Source: Solen grandis
Lineage: Eukaryota; Mollusca; Bivalvia; Adapedonta; Solenidae
Direction: 5' to 3'
Length of the DNA stretch: 64,000 bases
NCBI GenBank assembly: GCA_021229015.1
Contig: CM037785.1
Span: forward strand, 2,416,964 to 2,480,963
Part shown: positions 12,691-23,657 of the stretch, piece by piece
How positions within the stretch are numbered: position 1 is the first letter of the stretch
How the letters are laid out: each line of letters begins with the position of its first letter
The notes under the pieces: model-generated
What the model was told of the DNA's origin: nothing
Seen by the model: the letters and a program-made list of their open reading frames with translations, nothing else
Databases searched by the model: none
Position numbers and translations under genes: made by a program

Positions 12691-12912
12691 AAACGTTTAT
12701 TAGGGCTTTATTGGGTTTGTTATGTTTTTTTTTAGGGCTTTCTGCTTTTTTTCTGTTTTTATCTTATTATTAGGGCTTTCTGCCTCTAGCAGAAAGACCT
12801 ATTGGGTTTGTACTGTTTTTTATTAGAACTTTCTACCTAAAGCAGAAAGTCCTATTGGGTTTGTTATGTTTTTTTATTAGGTTTTCGCCTCTGCAGGGCG
12901 AAAACCTATTGT
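12690..12912. repeat. Cluster of related stem-loops
   Basis: Successive hairpins share one pattern: a TTAGG-start arm, a CTTTCTGC or TTTTCGCC arm, a loop of a few bases, and the complementary arm followed by CCTATTG. Clear examples are CTTTCTGC/GCAGAAAG near 12775-12805 and AGGTTTTCGCC/GGCGAAAACCT at about 12889-12912. Each is followed by a T-rich tract. The GCAGAAAGTCCTAT arm is the same one that precedes the CTAG hairpins elsewhere, so these look like stacked or nested element ends. Confidence 0.5.
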
Positions 12913-15101
12913 TCTTCTTCTGTTGATTTGTTTTTTTTTTTTATTTTTATTATTTTTCCAATTCCACCCATTTTTGTGTCCAGCCTAGCGGCCAGATGAA
13001 AAAAGCTACAGCTATGAAATTTTGGGCATGGAGTCATCTTTATCTGAACATGTGCCTAAATGGTCAAACTTTTCACTTTTGTTTCTGATTTAGCCACTAG
13101 GGGGCGCAATGCATGTAATCACTGTTTTGCTAATAACTCAAAAATTTGAAACCTCATTTAGATGCGGTTTTTTACATAATGTTCCTTGTTGACAGCCCAA
13201 TCAAATATGATGGAAATCTCATCATCGAGTACGGGAAAAAAATTGTTCTAGGAGAGGTTGAATGTTCGAACCTTGGAAAAAAGTGAAATAATGAGGGTAG
13301 GTCTACGAAAAACCTTCCCACTTTTGTTAGAGATCAGATAGAAGAATTCTGTTTGCTGCATACGATTTGCAAGACATATACGCACAAAATATATGGGGTG
13401 GCGAATTTAGGAAATGCGTGGTTTGTCCTCTAGAAAAGGTCAAACTTCACTAAATTTTAGGAAAAATTAAAATTTCAAAAACATGTTTTTGTCGCTCCTG
13501 ACTTTATTTTCTGTTCATTCTTCATGATATTTTCACACAATATGTATTGTTATGTTTGAAAGGGCCTCACAATAAAAAAAATAAAAGAAATTTGAAAAGG
13601 TCAAGGTCATATTACGATTATTGTGTTTTTATTCGGCCACAAATAGCTCCAAAACTAAAAATTTCATTGAGAGTATATGAACAAAAGTTTTAGTTCTTAA
13701 AGAGCTCTTTCCAGTGATGTTTAGTTTTTGAAGATCGGACTTGATTTGGTCATTATACGGCAGTCCAAAGTTTGATCCTTTTTTGGAATAATTGTAAATC
13801 AGGTTTTATGCTTCAAATTCTGATACACAAGAACTTGTGCGACTAGTATACTTGATTGAACTATTTGCTGCTTTGCTAGGTACCAAACAGTAAAATTTTA
13901 ATCAATTTTCTATCTCATTTTGCCGCTAGGGGCGCTTTTCTTGAAATCATTCTTTTGCTTGTAACTCAAAAAGTTGAAGCCTGATCCAAATGCAGTTAAT
14001 TGAATTATGTTCCTTGTTGATAGCCTAATAAAATATGATAGTTTCTAGGTATGAGTGGCTGAAACTTTTTGAGCTAGTAACGGAAGGTTGAAAGTTCGAA
14101 TCTCGTAAAAAAACTGCAAATGAGGGTAGGTCTACGAAAAACCTATCCATTTTTGTTAGAAATCAGATAGAAGAATTCTGTTTGCTGCAAATGATTTGCA
14201 AGACATATACGCACAAATATATGGGGTGGCGAATTTAAGAAATGCATGGTTTGTCCTCTAGAAAAAGGCCAAACTTCACTAAATTTTAGGAAAAATTAAA
14301 ATTTCAAAAACATGTTTTTTTGTCGCCCCTGACTTTATTTTCTGTTCATTCTTCATGAAATTTTCACAAGTTATGTATTGTTATGTTTGAAAGAGCCTCA
14401 CAATTAAAAAGTTAAAAAACATTGAAAAGGTCAAGGTCATATTACGATAATTGTGTTTTTGTTCGGCCCCAAAGTGCTCCAAATCTAAAAATATTTCATT
14501 GAGAGTATATGAACAAAAGTTTTAGTTCTAAATAGTTCTTTCGTATAATGTTTAGTTTTTGAAGATCGGACTTTATCTTTTCATTTTACGGCAATCCAAA
14601 GTTTGATCCTTTTTTGGAATAATTGTTATTCAGTTTTTATGCTTAAAATTGTGATATATAAGAAAAAGAATGTTCGATTAGTGCGACTTATATACTTGTT
14701 TGAACTATTTGCTGCATTTCTAGGTACCTAATTGTAAAATTTTTATCATTTTTTTCTCATTTTGCCGCTAGAGGGCGCTTTGCTTAAAATCACTCTTTTG
14801 CCTATAACTCAAAACGTTACAGTCTAATTGAAATGCGGTTTTCAGCATTTTTTTCCTTGTTGACAGCACCACAGAATGTGATGTGATGTGATGATAGGGT
14901 ATGGGGAAATATTTGCGCTAGAGGAGTTTGAATGTTCTAACATTCCAAAAAAAAAAAAAAAAAAAAAACTGTGCAAATGAGAGTAGGTCTTAAAAAAACC
15001 TTTGCGTTCTGTTTCATATTAAAAATTGTGGCTGAGTTGAAATAAAGTGTTCAAGTTGATTAGGTTAAAAGCGAAAACCAAGATACCGCTTGCGGTTCTA
15101 G
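12913..15101 (+). repeat. Tandem array, about 835-bp units, ending in hairpin-CTAG
   Basis: Anchors of the type GCCGCTAG.GGGCGC followed by ATAACTCAAAA occur near 13090, 13919 and 14760, so the unit is about 831-841 bp in two full copies and a partial third. AGGTCTACGAAAAACCT.CCC and TATATGGGGTGGCGAATTTA recur with the same spacing. The block ends in GCGAAAACC, the hairpin ACCGC-TT-GCGGT (15085-15096) and CTAG (15098-15101), followed by TTCTTC and a T-rich run. No reading frame is conserved between units. Confidence 0.6.
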
Positions 15102-16480
15102 TTCTTCTTATTCTTTTTTTCTTCCAAATTGAGCGTTAATTTAAGCATGTTGCAATGGTCCCAGGGCCATGAAATTTTTAGGGCATATATTTGAAGCGAT
15201 GAAATTTTGATTTCTATGATTTTCATAAGCCTATGAAGTCATATGACGTCACACTTGAAATATACAACAAAAGATTGTACGCGGTCCAGAGCCATTGTTT
15301 ATGAACCGATTTTCATCAAATTTTCACAGAATGTGTATATTAATTTCTAGTTGTGCATCCCGGTGTCCGTTTTTCGAAATTTGAAAAGTCCAAGGTTCTA
15401 TAGCGATTCAAAGATTCGAACCAAGGTCGTAAATTTTCAAATTCTTATAAAATCGGTCCTATTTGAGATAGAAAGATGATATTGGGTCACTATATAGGTC
15501 TCTGGGAGTCTTAAAAATTTTGTGTAAATAAATGTCATATGACGTCACGTGACGTCATTATATGATAATGAATTTCTAATTCTAACAAGATTATTTCTGT
15601 ATGTTGAAATTTTCGAAGAGCAATGAAAATTTAATGCCGCATGCTTCAGACGCTGAAATTTTGATTTCAATGATTTTCAGAAGCATATGACGTCATATGA
15701 CGTCACATTAGAAATTGACTACGAAGGTTTGTACACGGTCCAGAGCCATTATTAATGGGCCAATTTTCATCAAATTTTCAGAGAAAGTGTATATTAAGGT
15801 CTAGTTGTGATTCTCGATGTCCGTTTTTCAAAATTCGAAAAGTTCATGGTTCTATAGTGAATTCAAGATTCGAACCAAGGTCGTAAAATTTTAAATGCTT
15901 ATAAAATCGGTCCTATTTGAGATAGAAAAGTGATATTTGGTCAATATATAGGTCTCTAAGTGTCTTAAACATTTTGCGAAAAGAAACGTCATATGACGTC
16001 ACGTGACGTCATTATATGATAATGTATTTCTAATATTAACAAGAAAATTTCTATATGTTGAAATTGCCAAAGGGCATTGAAAATTTAATGACAAATGATT
16101 CAGATGCTGAAATTTTGATTTCAATGATTTTCATATGCCTATGACGTCATATGACGTCACATTTGAAATTGACTACGAAAGTTTGTACACGGACCAGAGC
16201 CATTATTAATGGGCCGATTTTCATAAAACTTTCACAGAATGTGTATATTACGTTCTTATTGTGTATACCGGTGTCCGTTTTTCAAAATTTGAAAAGTCCA
16301 AGCATCTATGGCGGATCCAAGATTCGAACCATGGACGTCAATTTTTAAATGCTTATAAAAACTGTCCGATTTGAGATAGAAAGTTGAAATTTTGTCAGTT
16401 AGTATGTCTCTGGGTGTCTTAACAATTATGTTAAAATTAACGTCATATGACGTCACGTGATGTCATTTTTTAATTATATT
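15102..16480. repeat. 454-bp tandem array with 18-bp double CRE palindromes
   Basis: Perfect palindromes TGACGTCACGTGACGTCA at 15540 and 15994, and TGACGTCATATGACGTCA at 15688 and 16142, repeat with an exact 454-bp period. Each unit also carries CGG.CCAGAGCCATTATTAATGGGCC, TTCACAGAATGTGTATATTA, CCGGTGTCCGTTTTTC and a GATTCGAACC box. The unit order matches the array at 3920-5310. It appears non-coding. Confidence 0.7.
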
Positions 16481-17284
16481 ATTTTTTTCTCCGCCCCAAC
16501 TAAACGCTTATTTTAATATGTTGCAATAGTCCTAGGACGATGAAATTTTTATGGGTTATTAGGCACGTGAGGAAATTTTGATTTCACCCCTACTGCATAT
16601 ATGTAGCCATATCTCAATAAATATCGATTTTTGTAAATATATGTATGAATAAGAATTATAGCTGAATAATTGACGTTTCCAAAGATATTTAGTTTATTAA
16701 AATTGGTTTACGCAATACAAAGTTATAAGCAAAAAAACTAAATGAAATGAAGCTAATTTTGCTGATAATATGCTGTTTTCTTGAGGTTTAACAGTCGATA
16801 TATCAGAAACGACTGAAGATAAGTTTATACATTATGCGTATAAATTGTAGCATGTTGTAAGAGCTTTCTAACGGTACCAAGTTTATTGAAATTGGACTTC
16901 ATATAAGAAAGTTACATGGAAAATAAGATATTTCATAATCATGCATCATAAAAATATGGAAAAGGTCACGCGCAGGGGTCACCAAGCTTAAATACTTGCG
17001 CAACGACTTAAAAAAAAAAAATATCAAACTGCAATTGACTGGCTGTATCTTGATTTTGTTGTGTTTTTTTTTGTGTTTTTTTTTTTTTGTCGAATGTTGA
17101 CTGTTTCCAAAATAAGCATTGAAGTTAATACATGTACAACGGCACAAGACAAAAATCCGTATTTGCAACACTATGTAGCTAGCGAGCAGTTTGCAAGCCT
17201 TGAAAAATTCCCACGCAGCCCCACATTTTAGACCATCTAAAAACTGTATTGTTATGCTAACGATATTCATATTGCATCAGTTTG
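16481..17284. other. Repeat-like and unassigned sequence
   Basis: 16600-16920 resembles the 383-bp family (GTACC.AGTTTATTGAAATTGGACTTCATATAAGAAAGTTACATG). 16960-17284 contains homopolymer A and T tracts near 17010 and 17065-17088 and no recognisable gene. A 123-codon minus ORF spans the T tracts and is not credible as a protein. Confidence 0.4.
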
Positions 17285-17780
17285 TAGGCTGGGATGTTAC
17301 CTTTCAAAATATCACCATAGTTCGAAATTCCATAAATTTATGGCAAAACTACGGAAGCCCAAACACGCCAAAATCGCTAAATACGTTTAACTACGTTACA
17401 GGTGTCGAAAGGATATAGCACTATACAAATATTCAATACTTCTTCCTACTGAGGCTAAAATTAAACAAGGTTACAACTGAGCTGGAGTGATGAAATTCTA
17501 TGTGTGATGAAAGTTAGAAACTTACATTTGAACACTGTTTCATTTTTCTTTCATGTCATATGACATAGTATAAATTTTGTATGTAAACTACATGTGCAAG
17601 ATATGGGCGGACTTTTATTAAAATTCACAGAATGTGTTCTATTTGTGCTATTTTATATAGAAATAGAGGAGATAGAAAGTTGCAATTTGGACAGATTATC
17701 TATTAGGTCATCTTCATATATACTATATAAAGCAGATGTTGCAGAAAGTCCTATCATTCGTTTAAACGAATGACATCTAG
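17285..17780 (+). repeat. Right copy of the dispersed repeat at 1-497
   Basis: It matches 1-497 base for base apart from scattered differences, at an offset of 17284. It ends with the hairpin CATTCGT-TTAA-ACGAATG (17755-17772), ACAT and CTAG (17777-17780), then TTATTATTATT. The end of homology directly after CTAG supports that tetranucleotide as the true 3' terminus. Confidence 0.65.
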
Positions 17781-18900
17781 TTATTATTATTATTCTTTTC
17801 TTCCAAAACAGGTTGCTATTTCAATATGTTCCTAACGGTCTAGAATCACTAAAATTAAATAGCTCATACCTGAGGTGATGGAATTTTAGAATCTATGATT
17901 TTTATATTCCTATGACGTCACATGACGTCAAATTTGACATTTGTTACAAAAGATTGTTCGCGCTCTACAGCCTTCATTTCTTGGCGGATTTTCTCGATAT
18001 TTTCACAAAATGTGTCTATTACGTTCTAGATGTGCATGATTATATAGATTTTCCCAGATTCGAAAAGACCAAGGTTCTGTGGTTAAACCAAGTTTCGAAC
18101 TTTGGACCTAAAAATGTTTTAAGTATTTTGTAGCTCCTATGTAAGCTAGAAATCTCAAATTGACACCACATATGCTGATTGATGTCTTCTTCATATTCTG
18201 TGAAATTTGACGTTATATGACGTCATTTTGACGTCATGATATTAATAACAATTCTGACACAAATACAAACGGTTTTTCAGCCCTGTAATCTAAATTTCTT
18301 GAACGATTGGCTTCAAATTTTCTCTGCATCTGCACCATAGCATCTCATTGTCAAATATTATTTCCGATTCCGGAAAATCTCAAAGGTCAAGGTCATATAT
18401 CAATAATCGTTTTTTCTTTTGACCTGTAATATCTCAAAAACGAATAACATTCTATCGAGACAATATGCGTATTTTTATTAGTGCTTTCGAAGCTCTTTCT
18501 GATGAGAAAATATTTTTGAAGATCGGGCTTGAAATGGCACAGTAATGGCGGAACAGCGAAAACGGCGCTATACGTAGTGTAGAAAAGTGCATGTATCGAA
18601 AAATATATTGATTTTTGTAAATATCATTATGAACATGATTTATAGCCCAATCAATTTCCTTTCGAACGAAATGCAGCTTTTAAAGATCCAAAGAATAGAA
18701 GTAAATGTCATGAACATATTTTGGCATATTTTTGCTTTTTTTCCGACATTTAAGCGTCCATAGTTCAAAAGCAGTTAAACATAGGTCCATACATAAAGCG
18801 TGTGAAATGTTGGGAATTTAATGACCTTTCTAATGGTACCCTGCTTTTCTTATTTGGTCATGATATAAGAAAGTTACATGAGAAATAAGAACTCATGCTA
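17781..18900. repeat. CRE-family copy with TCAAGGTCA module
   Basis: TGACGTCACATGACGTCA (17913-17930), CTCTACAGCC, AATGTGTCTATTACG, TTATATGACGTCATTTTGACGTCATGA near 18215 and AAAGGTCAAGGTCA near 18380 place it in the same family as 498-1700 and 5311-6310. No gene is supported. Confidence 0.5.
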
Positions 18901-21207
18901 AAAATCATAAAAGTGTAAATGCGCAATTCAAACGCAATCAATAAACTATTCATTCTTATTATTTAAACATATATAAAGCGTTATATGTTAGATACCGAAG
19001 TAATAGCCTTTGTAAATCAATAATGTAACTATGCTTTAATATTTTTTGCCAAATTAAACAGGTTTTAAAATTTTAAAATGTGTTTCAGTTAATTCAGATA
19101 CCACTGGAATGTCAAATAGTTATATGTATATAAAGTAGAATGTTAAGTTCTGTTGAGAAATCTACTGGCGTCACTGTAAGCAAGCAGTAAAGGTACAACG
19201 TTTACCTGTGCTCATGTGAGGCCGCGGTCTACTTTATTTGTTCGGTTTATCTCTATATATATTTTCTTAGTAAAAGAAATGTCTAGTGTATAAAATTCAT
19301 ACTTTAATTTAGTGTCCTTTATTCAATATTGATAACTGAAAATAAAGACAAGGTAAATAGTAATTTTACGTTTCTTTTAAATGAACAACAGGGACAATTG
19401 TTTTATATTAAAGAAAGGATACATGTGAAATGAACTAAGTTAGGAAGAACACATATANNNNNNNNNNNNNNNNNNNNNNNNNNNNNNNNNNNNNNNNNNN
19501 NNNNNNNNNNNNNNNNNNNNNNNNNNNNNNNNNNNNNNNNNNNNNNNNNNNNNNNNNAGATTTAGAAACTACATTGAGATGTTTACATTCACTAATCCAC
19601 AAAACACACACTCGCTCATACACACATACATAAACGCATGCACGCGGACATGTGCGGATATGTATGTACATACACACGCGCTCGTGCACTCACGCACACA
19701 CATACAAGTATATGATTATGTTTTATAAAAGTGAAATTTACTGTAAAACTTGTTTAGAATGTGTCTCTTTTAAAAGTGTTACTGCTTAAATGCAGCTACA
19801 TATTTTAGCCAGTCATCATATTGCCTAAAACGATCTGTTATACAGCAAAATGAACTCGATTTTCATATATAAAATATAGACTGTATTGCTTATGAATACT
19901 GGTTTTGACCTCCAAAGCTATTTCTTTAAGAGTTTTGTAAATGGTTTTTGGAAGGACCATTATGTTTCAATCAAGTTGTATTCCTTCCTATATAGATTAG
20001 TAGAATGCTGATTGTAGTGTTTTATAGTATAACATGCTATAAGTATATAACTGTAACATTAAATATAAATAACAACCATTCGCATATTCATTCTTGTGTG
20101 ATTATTTTGAATCATCTCAAGAAGGTCATTTCAATTTTTTATGATTTACTCATATATTTGTTTACAAATCCTGTATGTGCTTAAATGTAATAATAGATAG
20201 ACTACCATCGTTTTATGTACTTTATCTGTACTTCTTATTCAATCTTTATTGTTGGTATTGTTTTCTTATAGAATCTATTGGAAATTCATATACACAGTCA
20301 GAAGCAAAAACCCTAACACTCGTTCGAGAAAGCAGAATCACGCGCACACATACGCACACATAAACATATGATACAGGTTTAAGCTTTTTAAATAGAACTT
20401 ATTTATATTTCATCTTATTATTTAGTTTAATGCTAAACTGCAGCTACATAATTTATTTATATATTTATCATGGTATACATAGGTTATTTGGTAAAGCGCT
20501 TTCGAGTATTTCGTATACACAATGTTTAAAATTACATGCTGTATTATGTTTCGTAATTTAAACTTTTGTTTTTCTTTTAATGAAACAATACCAATAATGT
20601 CATGCATTATTATAAAGAGAAGTGAAAAAGTTGAGAAGGAAAAATATGACATACACACGCACGCACTCAAATATACCTGTATCACTGAAAGAAAAGCATC
20701 ATTGTCTTTGTGAATATATGACATAAACACGCACGCACTCACTAAAAAAAAGTCGCACTGCCCTTACACATGTACACGTCTGATCAACACATACTTTTTA
20801 TATACATGTATATCTATCCATAAACTCTTATGCATGCTCGCTCAAACAGATTGTTTTTCAAAATTAATATTTACAATTAAGTTAAAAAGACACTTTCATC
20901 ATCTTCTTTGCCCATATTTCAACTATTCATGTTGTGTTTTCTAGTTTTCGTTCTTTCATCATTCAGTTTTCATTCCATGTTATGTTTTAGTATTAGTGGT
21001 GGACTACGTGGTGTCTGGTATTGGTTTTTGTTGTGTGGTATCTGAATGGTGTGAGTCTGGTGCTGTTTGTTTCTTATTTGTACTCCTCTGGTGTAACATA
21101 GGTAGTACAACGTATAGCTCAGCATCAGATTCAGACTCTTCAGGTTCTCTCGATCTCTTACACTATTTTTCTCCACATTTATTATCGCTAATGTTCATCA
21201 AAGTTAT
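18901..21207. other. Unassigned sequence with CA-rich simple repeats
   Basis: No gene is supported. Imperfect CA/CGCA-rich simple sequence lies at 19590-19705, 20338-20366, 20650-20675 and 20725-20760. 20970-21207 directly precedes LINE A and may be part of its 5' untranslated region, but no boundary is visible. Confidence 0.4.
19458..19557. other. Assembly gap (100 N)
   Basis: One hundred consecutive N, the usual placeholder for a gap of unknown size. It lies beside CA-rich simple sequence, which may have broken the assembly. Any ORF drawn across it is meaningless. Confidence 0.99.
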
Positions 21208-22330
21208 TTGATAATCAACTCTATAAATGAAAGATCTTATATGTTAAGGAAACTTAACAAGTGCCATTTTCAATCATATAGGTCTAAGTGTACAGTATGT
21301 CTAGAAATCCATAGCAGTTGGATAGTTGTAATATGTGTAGTACTAGTGTTCACTACTATTTTTGTCTGTGCCGTTGTATTGCAATTGCTAAAATTATCTG
21401 GAGATATCCATCCAAACCCTGGCCCTGATATATCGGTGATGAGTGAAAGCTCACTATTATCTGACTGTCAGTCTATTGATTTTGATAAATATCTCACGTT
21501 TGTTCATTATAATGCCCAAAATATATACATAAAGCTTGATTTACTTTCCTCTGAATTAAAGGACTTTGATATTCTTGCTTTCTCCGAAACGTGGCTAAGT
21601 CCGCAAATTAAAAATGAAAAATACTTATACCATTATTTTCACCATCCGAAAGAAAAGATTGAATAACTGATAATCATGGGTTGTTTTGATTTATGTAAAA
21701 AATAATATTTGTTACAAACGAAGACCAGACTTAGAGCCTGTAGGTATTGATTGCATCTGGATATAGGTCAAACTTAAATGTAGACGGTTTATATTTGGCT
21801 TATTTATAGACCCCAAATACAGATGCGTTTAACCACTCGATGATTGAAGATTCTATCAGTCTTGCATGTAACTCAGATGTCAACATTATTATTATTACTG
21901 GTGACTTTAACTTGAATCCGAAAATACCAACTTGCAAGAATAAAATAATTTTTCTTGTCTACACAATTCGTTGCAAAATGAATAGTTGAGGATACTCATT
22001 TTACCGAGAATTCTTCTAGTTTGATTGACCTGATATTTATTAAAAATCATGATCATGTTTTGTTTAGCGGGGTTTGTGAGCCTTTTCTATCCCAAGAGAT
22101 AAGATATCATTGTCAAAATACTGTGTCTTAAATTTCAAGAAAGGATAACAAAATCTTTCAGTCGTCATATCTGGAATTTCGACAAAGGTGATTATAATAA
22201 ACTAAGACAATTAGCTGGTATTACCGACTGGACATCTTTTGAAGATATAGATATTGACAAGTATGCTTTAAACTGTAACTGAACATATTCATACAATCTC
22301 GAAAGAGTGTATCCCAAACAAACAAATTAA
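21208..22330 (+). pseudogene. LINE A, leader and endonuclease domain (broken)
   Basis: This is the 5' coding part of a CR1/jockey-like non-LTR retrotransposon. The open frame at 21208-21666 begins with a cysteine-containing segment, a hydrophobic stretch at about residues 32-60 (SSWIVVICVVLVFTTIFVC), then LKLSGDIHPNPGP, and the start of an APE-type endonuclease (FVHYNAQ and FDILAFSETWL). The frame breaks at 21666. The endonuclease continues in other frames with IIIITGDFNLN near 21885 and SSSLIDLIFIKNHDH near 22015. APE-type endonuclease nicks the target to prime reverse transcription. Several frameshifts make this copy inactive. I did not locate a true 5' end. Confidence 0.85.
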
Positions 22331-22334
22331 AGTA

Positions 22335-22693
22335 GTGCCAAACAAACATCCATGGATAACGAGTAAAATCAAACTGATGATAAGGAAACGTAAAAGAGCG
22401 TATCGAAGAGCTAAGAAAACCATGTTAACTCATCATTGGAATATTTTTAGGCGTCTTCGTAATGATAAATTCAAAGTATTAGGGAAAGTAAAGAAAGATA
22501 CATTTCCAATTTGTGTCAAAATCTTAATACTGGAGATAAGAGTACTAAAAAATGGTGGTCAACTTTACATACCATATTAAACAATAATTCATCAAATGAA
22601 ATACCGCCCTTAGAATACAATGGATCTATAGCTGATAATGAAGTTGATAAGGCCAATATATTTAATAATTTTTTCCATGATCAAACTTTATAG
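22335..22693 (+). pseudogene. LINE A, linker between endonuclease and reverse transcriptase
   Basis: The frame 22335-22580 reads PNKHPWITSKIKLMIRKRK followed by RAYRRAKKT and WNIFRRLRNDKFK. This basic PWIT segment is typical of the region joining endonuclease and reverse transcriptase in CR1/jockey-type LINEs. An overlapping frame (22511-22693) continues with TKKWWSTLHTILNNNSSNEIPPL, so a frameshift lies near 22510-22580. It belongs to the same broken ORF2 as the neighbouring segments. Confidence 0.75.
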
Positions 22694-22699
22694 ATGAAA

Positions 22700-23598
22700 C
22701 AGGTGTTAACATTCCCAACTACCACAACCAGATTAAAAATTATGTTCTGCGTGAATTAGCAAATGAATTAGCAGACCCCTTATGTATTTTGTTTAATAAA
22801 TCTTTAACAAAAGGTGTCGTACCATCTTGTTGGAAGGAGGCTAATGTATGTCCTATATTTAAATCTGGAGATAAATCTTTAGTATCTAACTATCGCCCAG
22901 TGTCGTTACTTAGTTCAATTGAAAAGGTATTTGAAAAATGTGTTTACAAACATGTGCATAATTTCTTCATAGAATGTGATACTATATCAAAATATCAGTC
23001 AGGTTTTATGCCAGGTGATTCTACAAACAATCAACTCACCTATTTATATAATTATATCTCATCAACAATTGATACAGGGAAAGAAGTAAGAGCAGTCTTC
23101 TGCGATATCAGCAAAGCCTTTGATCGTGTTTGGCACAAGGTTTTAATCATCAAACTAAAGGCTGCTGGTATCGCAGATGGCTTGCTCGCTTGGTTCACTG
23201 ACTATTTAGATAATCGAACCCAGAGAGTTGTTTTACATTGTGTCAAGTCAGAACCTATCAGGCCGGTGTCCCTCAAGGATCATTGTTAGGTCCTCTTTTG
23301 TTTTTAATATACATAAATGATATAGTAAATGAAATTAATTCTAAAATTCGACTATTTGCCGATGATACAGGTCTTTTTATTACAGTAGATGACCCAATAT
23401 GTGCTTCATCAATTCTAAATAATGACCTAGGTAAAATTAGTAAGTGGGCTAATACATGGCTAGTTAAATTCAATCCTAAAAAACAGAATCATTACTTTTC
23501 ACTAAAAAAGAAATAAAACTAATCACCCGCCAATTATGATGGACAATGAGGTTATAAATGAAGTTGACAATCATAAAAACACTTGGGTATATATCTTT
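22700..23598 (+). pseudogene. LINE A, reverse transcriptase domain (5' portion)
   Basis: Frame 22789-23289 has KGVVPSCWKEANVCPIFKSG, NYRPVSLLSSIEKVFEKCVY, YQSGFMPGDSTNNQL and motif A CDISKAFDRVWHKVL. After a frameshift near 23260, frame 23238-23516 gives [20 protein letters not shown] and the catalytic FADD in [12 protein letters not shown]. PQGSxLGP and the FADD box place it among CR1/jockey/L2-like reverse transcriptases. Reading then reaches a HLGIYL-type motif and is cut at 23598 by the LINE B insertion; the continuation is at 33134. A frameshift at about 23500 adds to the damage. Confidence 0.9.
23593..23598. repeat. Left target-site duplication of LINE B insertion (ATCTTT)
   Basis: ATCTTT here and at 33128-33133 flanks the LINE B/C block. 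Joining the flanks at this hexamer restores the LINE A reading from HLGIYL into SNNFSWHHHIEYI. Confidence 0.7.
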
Positions 23599-23604
23599 AG
23601 ATAG

Positions 23605-23657
<53 letters not shown>

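Noticed and set aside
4200..16335. GATTCGAACC boxes in the CRE repeat units, which equal a tRNA B box on the minus strand
   Set aside because: No A box at tRNA spacing and no cloverleaf around them; they seem to be part of the repeat sequence only.
19435..19689. 84-codon minus-strand ORF
   Set aside because: It runs through the N gap and CA-rich simple sequence.
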